Shown one piece after another: positions 21,585 to 31,429 of a stretch of DNA of 64,000 bases (positions are counted from its first letter, which is position 1; the number at the start of each line of letters is the position of its first letter). The stretch is from contig CM060975.1 in the NCBI GenBank assembly GCA_030765065.1, forward strand, positions 161,482,993 through 161,546,992, read 5' to 3'. Both the position numbers and the translations under genes were made by a program. The notes beneath the pieces were generated by a model, which worked only from the letters and a program-made list of their open reading frames with translations, did not search any database and was not told the origin of the DNA. This DNA comes from Deroplatys truncata. Lineage: Eukaryota; Arthropoda; Insecta; Mantodea; Mantidae.

Positions 21585-22163
21585 TTTCTTTAATATTTGT
21601 CTTTATGGCATCTTCCTACGATTTTTCCATGTAAATTTTGTAATTCAAATGTATGATCTGTAATTGTTTTATAATTATTAAAGGTCAGTCATATAATAAT
21701 TCCATTTTGCTATTTCTTTTCGTAGATGCTTTCAAGATGTCATGTTTCCTTAAAAGTGCTTTATTACCTATTTTTGGTAACCACTTATTTTGAAACCTTT
21801 CAGTTTTAATTTTTCTTTTATTTACTTTGTCCTGTAATCTTCTAAAGGCTACTTGGCATTTTTCCCTTTCTGTTAATTCTCTTTGTGCAGCTATTGTGGT
21901 GGGAAAATCAATAATTAATTTTTTAGGTTTTTCATTTAACATTAGTTCCACAGGAGCAAATTTATTGTAGCATTTATAGTGATGTTTAAAATTTCTTCTG
22001 CATATTCACATTTGTCAACCCTGATGATATGATCTTTGTGTTGTATTAGAATATTGATTGGCCTAGTTTTGCTATATATATTAGTTGCGTATGTGCTGTT
22101 TGGATTTTCTTGTGTCAGAGTTTGTTGTGTCTGTTCACATCTACCTATTCGTGTGTGTTCCAA
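21585..22163 (-). pseudogene. Integrase C-terminal remnant of the LTR element
   Basis: VELMLNEKPKKLIIDFPTTI (starting about 21950) with the preceding NINATTNL-like text fits the end of the integrase core and the region after it ('N...SPxELxxGxKP'). It is followed by a basic helical stretch (REKCQVAFRRLQDKVNKRK, FQNKWLPKIGNKALLRKHDI). Past a stop, NNYKTITDHTFELQNLHGK and IVGRCHKDKY (about 21680-21600) resemble the C-terminal chromatin-contact domain with its 'G...h.v.lk' strand pattern. The core DDE residues are not preserved in readable form. Confidence 0.5.
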
Positions 22164-22175
22164 TGTCTTCTATTC

Positions 22176-22960
22176 CTATATCCCATGTTTCTTGTGTTTT
22201 AATGTTCTTTGGTTCATTAAATATTTTTTACAGAAATTTATATGATTAATAAAATCGTGTGGTGGTCTGCTTGTATATGTCCTGGAAGTACAGTTACCAT
22301 AATTGTTTGTTTCTGGGTATTCTCTGGTGTCCCTGACATTTTGTAACCTACCATTATGATTATTTACATATCTTTGCTTATATGCCTCCTTCCTTTCATA
22401 ACCTTTCTTCTCAAAATTTCTCAGCATTCATTGCAAGGTAAGCTTGGTGTTGTGTTCCCACATTGATTATTTGCATGGTTAGGTGTTCCATTTTTGTTTC
22501 TACTGTCCATCTGTTTGTGTTTCAAAAGCCGTCAGAAGTTCAATTATGTCCATAAAGTTTATGGGTTTAGCCAGTATTAAACCTGTGCTTACTGTGTCTG
22601 GAAAGTGTCTTGATCTTCTTGTTATTAATGAACTTTGTAATAAGTTCTAATTCAGACATGTTCGGTTCGAACAATTTTCCTTTATTCACAACTTTCATGA
22701 AGTAGTCTACCAGTGATAAACCTTTAGATGGAACATATCTTCCTGTTGCAAGTTCAATCCTAGCTTGGTTTTGCTTTTCAGAACTCCAATATTTTGCAAT
22801 ATCTAGGAATGAATTTCTAGAGGAGGAATAAGATTCATAACCAGCCAAAGTTAATCTTAACCATTCTAACACTTTATTTTTAAGACTTTTCTTTACAATA
22901 ATTTTCAATTCACTGGGTATCCCTTTTACTTGAAACATTCTTACAACTCTACAAATAATT
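22176..22960 (-). pseudogene. Gag capsid-like remnant of the LTR element
   Basis: The 123-codon open frame 22938-22567 reads FQVKGIPSELKIIVKKSLKN, then a WSSEKQNQARIELATGRYV segment and LSLVDYFMKVVNKGKLFEPN with SELELITKFINN. This is the layout of the Ty3-type gag/retrotransposon capsid domain (kxWxEExQxxxRxxLxxGxYxPxxG...Yfxxxxxxxxxl.P...eli.xl). Past it, decayed frames to 22176 are Arg, Asn, Tyr and Lys-rich (EKKGYERKEAYKQRYVNN), as expected upstream of a nucleocapsid, but no CCHC knuckle was found. Confidence 0.55.
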
Positions 22961-23239
22961 GTTGGTCATCTCCCTTTTCTTCGAAAATAGGTGTTGTAAT
23001 TTCGTGTAGTATGTTGTTCGAGTAGCATGTACAGTGCCTTTGTTTTATGCCAAGGCCACAACCGTTATGGATGCATACCAGCCGAGATGGCAGTGACCTC
23101 GATATTTTGCCACTGTGCAGGACATGTCAAGGGTATGTTTATCAACTTTGAGATGTCTCAATTGTTGCTTTGTCTTTGTGTTGTGAAGTATATATATTTT
23201 ATTTATTAACAACGCTGTCAATTGCCAGGATCATATCAG

Positions 23240-23415
23240 TGCCACTGGTGTGCCAGAATTTTGTCCCACAGGAGTTCTTTTACATGCTAGTAAATTTACT
23301 GACAGTGGGCTGTCGCTTTTAAGCACACTTAAAAACCATCAATCTGGGCTGGACTTGAACCTGCAACCTTTGGGATCAGAAGGACAGGACCTAAACAACT
23401 GGGCCACCCATACCG
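23240..23415 (-). repeat. tRNA-headed SINE, minus strand
   Basis: Read on the minus strand, GGGTGGCCCAGTTGTTTAGG (A-box region, about 23410-23391) is followed by GGTTGCAGGTTCAAGTCC (B box, about 23365-23348). The tail reads leftward through text containing TGGGACAAAATTCTGGCACAC. A tRNA gene is unlikely because the stems are decayed. Confidence 0.55.
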
Positions 23416-23469
23416 ACATGTTGTGAAGTGTTTTGACAATATGTGTGTTGTGTGTGATTTCCTTAGTCC

Positions 23470-23830
23470 ATGGATGTGCCTGGCAACAACTTCATGCTTG
23501 AGCAGTATATTTTTATATATGATACATACGTGAAAACTGAATTATGTAGACAGGTGTGTAAACCATTTCAGCAGCAATTTCCTGGTTATCCAGTTGCAGG
23601 TAGAGACACTGTGGGATGTTTGGTCAATAAATTTAGAACAACAGGATCCCTAAATGCTAAAGAATAAAGTTTATAGGAACAATCCCCACCATAGACAAAC
23701 TTAAGGACAGTATACAAGCAGAAATTATAAACATTACACAGGAAGAACTTATGTGTGTGAGTGGTAATTTCATCCGAGAATGTCAAGAATGTCTTTGCAT
23801 AGATGGACACCACTTTCAGCAACACTTATA
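23470..23830 (+). pseudogene. Internally deleted Tc3-like transposase
   Basis: The plus-strand frame from 23470 shows FMLEQYIFIYDTYVKTELCR, QVCKPFQQQFPGYPVAGRDT and VNKFRTTGSLNAKE, the helix-turn-helix N-terminus of the family also seen at 1801-1484. Immediately after a stop the sequence jumps to the C-terminus: IDKLKDSIQAEIINITQEEL and CLCIDGHHFQQHL, ending at TAA near 23830. The whole catalytic core (about 230 residues) is gone. Terminal inverted repeats were not identified. It is inserted within the LTR element at 20091-27455. Confidence 0.7.
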
Positions 23831-24140
23831 ACAAGGTTAGTGCTCATTACATATATGTTACTAACACTTGTGAGTAAGTAACATGGGAGTTACAGAACAG
23901 AAAACCCTGCAGTGTAGTAGAGCAAGCATTTGTGTGATCCACGGCTTTGGCATAAAATGAAAGCACTGTATTATGTATGTGTATATACAGGTTTTCATCT
24001 TTCCTTATTACATTATTCTGCCAGACATGCACATTATGCGTGTTAGAAAAACATTTTCATCCAAATCACTATTGTCATTATGTGCTTATAATGCATTTAC
24101 AACCCTATTTATATCTTCTACATTTTCTTTTTCCTTTTGG

Positions 24141-24430
24141 GTCGTCCTCCATGGTGTAGTGGTTACCATGCTAGCCTCTAGTTTCTGAGGTCACTGGTTC
24201 AAACCTGGCTGAGGGCAATGGATTTTTTTCAGGTGTAAAAATCCTTAACATGGCTTCCTTCGAAGGAAAGAAAAGCCGATGGTTCCATGTCGTAGATTTA
24301 CAGCACATAAAGGAACCTCAGGGCTGATAAAGCGGCCTCTGAACAAAATTTGCGGTCTTTCATGTCCAATATATAATGGGATGCTAAGGACCACAGCAGT
24401 TAAAGTGCATCCATAAGTAAAACTCAATTT
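24141..24430 (+). repeat. tRNA-headed SINE (S1 family), full length
   Basis: It begins GTCGTCCTCCATGGTGTAGT with the A box TGGTGTAGTGGTTACC; the B box GGTTCAAACCT lies about 45 bases on. The body contains GTAAAAATCC, GGCTTCCTTCG, GTCGTAGATTTAC and GGCCTCTGAACAAAAT, shared in order with 47697-47985 and 57030-57268. It ends at AAACTCAATTTTTA. The head most resembles a Glu/Val/Asp-type tRNA. Confidence 0.8.
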
Positions 24431-25390
24431 TTATATTCTGTTTGCAATTTCTCATTCGATGTTTTCAATTCTTCACCAATTTCTTTCCCTACTTCTGAAT
24501 TACTAAGTCTTATGTTTTCCATATCTAGTCATTGCAATTGCATTACATCTGATATCTCCTTAATTTCTGATGTTACTGTTTGGTTTACTTTCTCATTATT
24601 ATGATTTCTTCTCTTACTATTTCTGCTTCCTTATATAATAGTTTCTTTACCTCCTGTATTTGCTTTGTTTCAAAATTATTCTGACATATTTTCAATATTC
24701 TCTATCTCCCCAGCTAACTCTGTTCTTATACTATTGACTACTTTCTATACTTGTTTTACATTCTAACCTCTCATTTCTACACTTTCCCTTGTCTTCCCTG
24801 TAATTCTCTTTATGTGCCTTCATTTCAATCTCCAAACTACTCATTCTATTTCCAATAATTTCTATTTTATTTTCATAAATAATTTTTGTTTGTTTCAGAT
24901 TGCTGTTTGTTGCTTCCACATTTCTTTTACATTCTTTCCTACTTTCTTCCATTTTCTGTTCTAACTCATATTCTAATTACTTTTTTCTATTTCTTATTTC
25001 AATTCTATCATGTCAGTTTTCCTACTGTCTGTATCTTCTTTCATATTTTGTTCCATTTTCTGTTCTAATTCCTTTCTACTTTTTTCCAGTTTTTGTTTCA
25101 ATTCTATAATTTCAATTTTTCTACTACTAGAATCTTCTTTCTTACTTTGTCCCATTTTCTGACTTATTTCATATTTCTAAATTAGCTATTTCTCTTCTCC
25201 TTTTGTCTTCAGACTCCTCCATAAACTTATATAAATTCTCCAATGTTAACCCTATTCTCACTTCCTGACTTGTTTGTTTAGCTTCACTTCCTACCATTTC
25301 TACATTTTCTACCTCTTTCCTAGATACCTCTACTTTTGAATTTTTACTGTCCATTCTGGATGACAATATTTTCTTGTTTCTCAACAGCAT
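24431..25390 (-). pseudogene. Coiled-coil-rich decayed frame (gag N-terminal region?)
   Basis: Minus-strand frames from 25390 downward are dominated by Lys, Glu, Asn and Ser with heptad-like spacing: LLRNKKILSSRMDSKNSKVE, TLENLYKFMEESEDKRRREI, and further on EESRKECKRNVEATNSNLKQ and GNRMSSLEIEMKAHKENYRE. A protein with a long coiled coil is likely, broken by stops. The 25130-24870 stretch contains repeated blocks (complement of TTTTCTGTTCTAA...TTCAATTCTATAATTTCAA), so part of the coil arose by internal duplication. Its place between the presumed 5' LTR and gag suggests a gag N-terminal extension. A LINE ORF1 coil is the alternative. Confidence 0.4.
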
Positions 25391-25647
25391 AAAAATTTAA
25401 AAATCTTGATCCTGCTATTTGTTATCTTCTTTACTTGCGATTCTCTTCATTTGACATTGTCCTCGGACGTAGGGTGATTGAGCATCATCATATGTCATCT
25501 AGTAGTTGTCTCCTCAAGTTGGAGTACTCTGATACTCATGTTGCATTGCCATATAGTCCTTCAAATCTTTTATCGCTTTCGTGGTGTCAAGCTGTCTTCT
25601 CTTCTCATCATCCTCTTTATGTGATGTGATTAATTTATATAAAAAAA

Positions 25648-26540
25648 TTCTGATGTGTTACGCTCAGATGACTTTTTCTACTCTTGTACAAACTATTTTT
25701 ACAAACGCTTATTCTCCATATGCTTCATGTTTATCGAGATGTTAATCTTAATGCTAATTTTTTTTGTAGATGCAAGGGAATTGCTAGGCTTTAAGCGATA
25801 GTCAAATATTTTAAGAACTGGTTGCTATGTGGAGTATTCCATTCTCTTTGCATTACCAGGAACAAAAAAAAATCTGATGTGTTACACTTGCATGACTTTT
25901 TCTATTCTTGTACAAACTATTTTTACAAATGCTTATTCCCCATATGCTTCAAGTTAATCGAGATGTTAATCTTATTGCTAATTTTCTTGTAGATGCAAGG
26001 GGAATTGGTAGGCTTTAAGCTATAGTCAAATATTTTAAGAACTGGTTACTATGTGGAGTATTCCATTCTCTTTGCATTACCAGGACAAAAAAAATGAATA
26101 ACGAATTTAAGAAAAAGTATAAGTATTGGAAAATTTAAGGGAATAACAAGCAATATCTCGAAAATGGTTCACCCAACCAAAAACTTGTATATGACATAAA
26201 TTGTGTATTTTAATGCGATCTACATTTTTTGTGTAGTAAAATTTTGTCTATCTCTTATGGTTTACCAGTTATGCAAAAGTCGTTCACAATTAAGAATACT
26301 TTTGGAGACATTCCCAGAAAATTCTAGATATACATTTCATTTGTCATGAAAATATCTTAAACATATGATATTTTAATCAAAATCGTTATAGCCGTTTTTG
26401 AGAAAATTAAAATTTTCGAAAAAAACGGGTAATCTGGGAGGGGGGATTTTCTTGAAAACCTTCATGTCACATCTCTGGAAGATACTGAACCTAAATACCA
26501 AGTTTGGTGTTTATCCGACTGTTCGTTTCTGAGTTATGCT

Positions 26541-26588
<48 letters not shown>

Positions 26589-26727
26589 TCACACTCTCTC
26601 TCTCTTCCAAAAATGCTTTTTTGGATTCAGGGGGCCTCAAAACATGTATTTCTGATGAAATCTCGGTATCAAATTTTTGGGTGGAATACAATACTTCCCC
26701 TACTTACTGTACGTAGTAGAGAAAGTA
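25648..26727 (-). repeat. R1 (Helentron-like) repeat, full copy plus one extra 3' module
   Basis: Starts at TCTGATGTGTTACGCTCAGATGACTTTTTC (a 3' module, 25648-25870), repeats that module (25873-26095), and continues through the body to GTACGTAGTAGAGAAAGT at 26727. The microsatellite here is (CT)n with CACACA (26540-26605) instead of (GT)n. Both borders are A- or T-runs. Inserted in the LTR element. Confidence 0.8.
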
Positions 26728-27129
26728 AAAACAAAAAATTTATGAGCCTCCCTTTAGATTCTGCCCTACGTTTGGAAGCCAAATGCGGCAGTTTTTCTTG
26801 TTACAGTCGTTGGTTAGTTTGTTTTGTGAATTTGTGAACTATGAGATCTTATATAACATCAGGGTGCAGTGTAGGTGAGGCTTGCATATTTGAATAATTT
26901 TAACTCTTTTTATTTCATTAATTAAATCATTTTTTTCTTTAATAAAATTCTGTTTATGTCCATAATCATTCAGATATTACAGATTAAAAACATGCCAAAT
27001 TATTCAAGCATATGTCCAGAATTATAACATGGATGTGAACAGAATGTGTGTTCACTCTGACCTCAGATGTGTAACTGGTACTCATCCCATCACCAAAAGT
27101 ATGTTATTAACTTCTCCTTGGCAGTGCTG
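26728..27129. other. No gene seen
   Basis: Unassigned sequence between the R1 copy and the right LTR-like repeat. In the LTR model it would be leader sequence of the element. Confidence 0.3.
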
Positions 27130-27455
27130 TAACTAAGTTCATTCTTTGTCATAAAAATGACAAGTATTTGTTTTTGTTCATTTTTTCCATTGCTAGTTAA
27201 ATGAATGATAGAAATTTTCTTTGTTTATACTATTAAAGTTGGCCGTGTCATATATAAATTACTTTTCTTTTTAATATTTTTGCTTTAATCCTGGACACAT
27301 GTGTATTAATGACACACACATTCATAAACAAACAAGGAAATACAATATCCAAACTAATATCATAACACATGTGGATAATAAATATATAAATTCAAACAAT
27401 ATTTAAGGTAGTGGCACATAACATCATAAAAACATCTGTGGGTAAGTTTTCTTTT
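27130..27455 (-). repeat. LTR-like direct repeat, right (5' LTR)
   Basis: Partner of 20091-20412. Similarity begins near CTAAGTTCATTCTTTGTCAT and ends near GGGTAAGTTTTCTTT, just left of the (TA)n tract. Confidence 0.6.
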
Positions 27456-27476
27456 ATTTAATCATTGGAACTTCTT

Positions 27477-27482
<6 letters not shown>

Positions 27483-27526
<44 letters not shown>
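27483..27526. repeat. (TA)n microsatellite
   Basis: Uninterrupted alternating T and A for about 44 bases. Confidence 0.95.
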
Positions 27527-27532
<6 letters not shown>

Positions 27533-27559
27533 CCTGAGTGGGGCTTATCTTTTATGCAA

Positions 27560-28207
27560 CCATTTGGAAGCAGCTTTTTATCCCACCATAAATTTGGAAT
27601 TAATTGTTCTTCCACACAAGCCTTGTATAGGACAGGGTTGGAAATGTAGAATCAGACAACTGAAAAATTCAATGCCATAGCTGGAATTTGAACCACAAAT
27701 CTTCTGGTTTCCATCCAGTTGTTCTAACCAACTGAGCTACCATGGCAACATGCTGGTATGACATTAAATTCCCCATCTGACTTGCATTTTTTCCCGATAA
27801 ACCACAGAGAGATCTCAAATTGTTTTGAGATGACATATCCCAATGGTCACTCACAATGTTGTAAGCAGTTTAAGCTCTGGGCTTCATAGTTTAACCACTG
27901 TTAGGTCAATTAATGGAATTAATTGTTCTTCCACACAAGTCTTGTGAGGAAAAGGTTAGAAAGATAGCATTAGATGACTGAAAAATTTAATTCCAAAGTT
28001 GGGATTTGAAACACATATCTTCCGGTTTTCATCCAGTTGCTCTAACCAACTGAGCTACCTTGGCAACATGCCATACACCATTAAATTCCCCAGTTGACTT
28101 GCATTTTTTTCTGGTAAACCACAAGGAGATCTCGAATTGTTTTGAGATGGCATCAATGGCGACATATGCCATAAGCACTTTGACTCAGGCTTCATAGTTT
28201 AAATAGC
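27560..28207 (-). repeat. Two tandem tRNA-headed repeat units, minus strand
   Basis: Two units of about 310 bp (boundary near 27912) each contain, on the minus strand, CATGGTAGCTCAGTTGGTTA (A box), GTGGTTCAAATTCC-type B box, a body with ATTAATTCCATTAATTGACC, and the phrase GTTTACCrGAAAAAATGCA. The repeat of complete head plus body in direct tandem shows a satellite-like or dimeric SINE structure. Confidence 0.7.
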
Positions 28208-28259
28208 TTACATTCAACTACACAATAGTTTATATACATATTCCATAGTCTATATGTCG

Positions 28260-28680
28260 TATCTGCATGTAGCCATTTGTTCAGTTGCTTAGAGCAGCGC
28301 TATAGCATCAAATATTTTCAGTCGTCTGATACTACCTTTCCAACCTTATCCTACATACCGCTTGTGTGGAAAAACAATTAATTCCATTAATTGACCTAAT
28401 AGTGCTTAAACTATGATGCCCAGGACTTAAAGTACTTAAGACATGTAACTCGCCATTGGGGTATGTCATCTCAAAATGATTTGAGATCTCCTTGTGGTTT
28501 ACTGGAAAAAAATGCGAATCAGCTGGGGAATTTAATATTGTACCAGCATGTTACCATGGTAGTTCAGTTGGTTAGGGAAACTGGAAGATCCTTGGTTCAA
28601 ATCCCAGCTATGGTATTGAATTTTTCAATCATCTGATTCTATCTTACCGACCATAAAATTGCTTGTCGTGGTGGAGAAAA
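28260..28680 (+). repeat. Inverted copy of the tRNA-headed units, plus strand
   Basis: A truncated head (TTCAGTTGCTTAGAGCA, about 28278) is followed by the body, then by a complete head (CCATGGTAGTTCAGTTGGTT, about 28555) with GGTTCAAATCCC and the start of a second body. With 27560-28207 this forms a large imperfect palindrome. Confidence 0.7.
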
Positions 28681-29271
28681 TTTCTGAAGCCTTACAGTAA
28701 ATTCAGGCTGAAAATATCTCAATGAATTTCCTTTGAGAGGTCACTCATGAACCCATGTGCTCATTACAATATGTGCCTCAGTGGTGTAAATGGACTCATT
28801 GGCTTAGAGTACATTACCACCTACAACATTAGAAACAAGCAATTCATTAACATGTCTGTAATTCATAAGGGGTAATAGGCTTTGTGCTAACACTGTAGGT
28901 TGGTAGCACAGCATCAGTGAATGTTTCTGTTGTTTTCCAAATCTCACTCACTTTCTGGCTGTTGCAATTTCTTGTCTTGGTGTACACATGCAAAAGAAAG
29001 TAGCAAAGCAATGCACTATAGAGAGCCTTATTTGGGTTACTAAAAACAAATATGGCTGAGATCACATGTCACAGCAGCCAATATTTCAACTTGAGTTGCA
29101 AGATATGTAATCAGAGAAATTACCAGTCAACCTATTTGCAAAATACATACTATTTCAGTTTTCCACTAGTATTATCAGTCACTTTCATATCATAGTTCAT
29201 GTCATTGTGTTAAAATTGTAAGTCTATAATTGTATTAGGTTCTTTGGTGTTATCTGCACATTGCATTAAAA
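28681..29271. other. No gene seen
   Basis: Unassigned AT-rich sequence with no recognised motif. Confidence 0.35.
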
Positions 29272-29399
29272 AATCCTGTGTTGCATTCACATAACTCTCT
29301 CTACTCACTCTTCTACAAACTATTTTTACAAAACCTTGTTCTTTTATTTACTTTTTAATTCAGATAAACTTCTATTACACTTACACATTTTGTTGAAGG

Positions 29400-30150
29400 T
29401 ATAAGAAGAATACAATAACAACTTAACTGTCTTCCTGTGAGGGCTGCATCATGTATGATAAAATTGCAGACGTTTCACCCTTTATATTGAGAGCTTCTTC
29501 TGAGCACCCAATGGACCATTTTTGTGCTCATATTTATACTGCAAAATGCAGTCCCTCCTACTCATGTACCTAATTGGCTGGCAGCTTGCCGCTAATTTTG
29601 TGTTCCGTGAGCAGTGTTTTTTCCATGCTGCATTAAGGGTTTTCTACCATCTCTATTCAATAAATTTTATGTTTAAACATTTCTACGCTTTCTCGTACTA
29701 TTTTGTATGAAAAGTAGTCAATATTGTTGTCAAAGTCAATATGGCAGCCTGTTTTGGAAATTTCAAAATTGCTACATTATCATAAAATAACAAGATCTAT
29801 GTCAATTTAAAAAACTAAGATCCTTTACACACCATTTAAAGATAAAATTTCACCACTGGTGAACTCAGATGTATGCAAAATAGCATGCGATTGCGGTGAG
29901 TCATATGTAGGCTGGACAGGAAGATCAGTATTAACTTGATGCAATGAACATATCAGATTCCTAAAGCACGGGCAGGCTGAAAAATTAGCATGGCTGAACA
30001 TATTTATATTGGGTGCCCAGAAGAAGCTCTTGACATGAAGGGCAAAACATTGGCAATTTTATGAAATGTGAAAATGCCTTCACTGAAAGGCAGTCAAGTT
30101 ATTATAGATAACGGCCGTGGAAGCCTACTATTTTATTTAAGAAGAATACA
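29400..30150 (+). mobile_element. Penelope-like element fragment with inverted arms
   Basis: It contains a GIY-YIG endonuclease remnant (29868-29970). Arms of about 100 bp (29413-29514 and 30008-30110) are inverted copies sharing AGAGCTTCTTCTG, GCACCCAAT and ATAAAATTG. Penelope-like retroelements are known for inverted and direct terminal repeat arrangements. The reverse transcriptase is absent. Confidence 0.6.
29868..30060 (+). pseudogene. GIY-YIG endonuclease remnant of a Penelope-like element
   Basis: DVCKIACDCGESYVGWTGRS is followed by a stop, then CNEHIRFLKHGQAEK. After a frameshift, MAEHIYIGCPEEALD matches the 'SAVAEH' block. The pattern C-x-C-G-x-x-Y-[IV]-G-x-T-x-R-x...EH is diagnostic of the endonuclease domain at the C-terminus of Penelope-type polyproteins. 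Tyr, Gly, Thr and Arg of the core are all kept (here Y-V-G-W-T-G-R); the helix Glu is in EH. About 65 residues are readable. Stops make it non-functional. Confidence 0.75.
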
Positions 30151-30863
30151 GTTTGCTAATGTGAGAGACAAATCTTTTCAAATCTGATCGCTATGTGATG
30201 ACTTTGAAATTCTGTTCTTTTGGCATGAACACAAATAAAAAAAAAAAAAAGCTGTAGAGTGATTTGAAGTTGAGAAAAGTTACAAGTATTTGAAAATTCA
30301 AGCCAATAAAAAGAATATTTCGGAAATAGTTAATGCCACAAAAAATTGTATTTGAAATAAATTGTGTGGTTTAATGAGATCTACATATTTTGAGTGGTAA
30401 GATTTATTCTCTCTCTTATGGTTTACCAAAAATGCAAAACTCATTGAGAATTGAAGAGGACTTCACAGGCTACTCCCAGAAAATTCAAATTATATATGTT
30501 ATTTGACATGTAAATATCTTAACACAGGTTTTAATAAAAATTGTTAGAGCCATTTTTGATAAAATAAAAAAATGTTTAAAAAATGTTTCCGAGTAAAAAG
30601 TAGTTTGGGATGGGGTAATTTTCTTAAAAATCTTCATGTCACAACCTTAGAAGACACTAAAGTTAAATACAAAGTTATTATAGCAGACCTTTGTTTTTGT
30701 GTTATGCTGTTCTTATACACACAAATGCATGCATCTTTTTTCTAAAATGCTTTGTTTAGGTACAAGAAGTCTCAAAATATGTATTTCCAGTGAAATCTCG
30801 GTATCAAATTTTGGGTGGAATACTACTTCCTGTACTTACTATAGGTAAGTAGTAGAAAAAGTA

Positions 30864-31074
30864 AAATTGAGCCTAACACCATGATTAAAGCATGGCATAT
30901 CTGCTGCATACATGTCAAATTATACCAGACAAATGACCTTAGTTTTGTAGTCTCCTTCCTATATATACCATCTGCTTGAATAACTCGCTGAAAATGGTGG
31001 AGGCTCATAGTTCTTATGTGTGGCATATATTCCATAGGAGTAGTAGAACTTTGGATCATGGCACTAAAGTATCC
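30864..31074. other. No gene seen
   Basis: Short unassigned stretch between the R1 copy and a minus-strand SINE. Confidence 0.3.
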
Positions 31075-31200
31075 AGTTCCCTATTTATTTGAGGATACCA
31101 CAAAAAAGAAATTCCAAGCAGATTGGCCGGTGCACAGGATTTGAACCCAGGGCCTCCTGAATGCAAGCCACAGATGCTAGCTACCTGCTGGAAACAATTA
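31075..31200 (-). repeat. tRNA-headed SINE, minus strand
   Basis: Minus-strand reading: CAGCAGGTAGCTAGCATCTG (A-box region), then CTGGGTTCAAATCCTG (B box, about 31150-31135), then a body with TTGTGGTATCCTCAAATA. The head differs from the S1 head, so this is another SINE family. Confidence 0.55.
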
Positions 31201-31429
31201 GGGCAGAGGGCATCAATGAATTGCTCTATTGTGCAAAGGAAAGATGTTTGCTTACCCAGTTCTTTGTATTTGAATTTATTTATCTCAAATAAGTGCAAAA
31301 TTACAAATACATACAACACACTTAGAAGTCTAGTGCAACTAAAGTCTTGGCTCTCTCATACCTTAACCTTTATAGAGTCACTATAATGTATCTCATTTTT
31401 CCACACTGTACCCAATATCTTGTTCATGT

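Larger units (their letters stand above)
20091..27455 (-). mobile_element. Dead Ty3/gypsy-type LTR retrotransposon with nested insertions
   Basis: Two similar direct repeats (20091-20412 and about 27130-27455) bracket gag-like and integrase-like remnants, all read on the minus strand in the order expected for an LTR element: coiled-coil region, gag, nucleocapsid-like region, integrase end. Protease, reverse transcriptase and RNase H are missing. Between the parts lie two SINE-type insertions, an internally deleted Tc3-like element, and an R1 copy. The exact LTR ends, primer-binding site and target duplication could not be fixed. Confidence 0.55.
29272..30863 (-). repeat. R1 repeat copy split by a Penelope-like insertion
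   Basis: The R1 3' module appears at 29272-29400 (CACATAACTCTCTCTACTC, then CTACAAACTATTTTTACAAA). The family text resumes at about 30150 (GATCGCTATGTGATG, then TTTTGGCATG) and ends at AAGTAGTAGAAAAAGT near 30863. The two parts are in the same orientation and complementary, so the 29400-30150 block was inserted into an older R1 copy. Confidence 0.65.
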
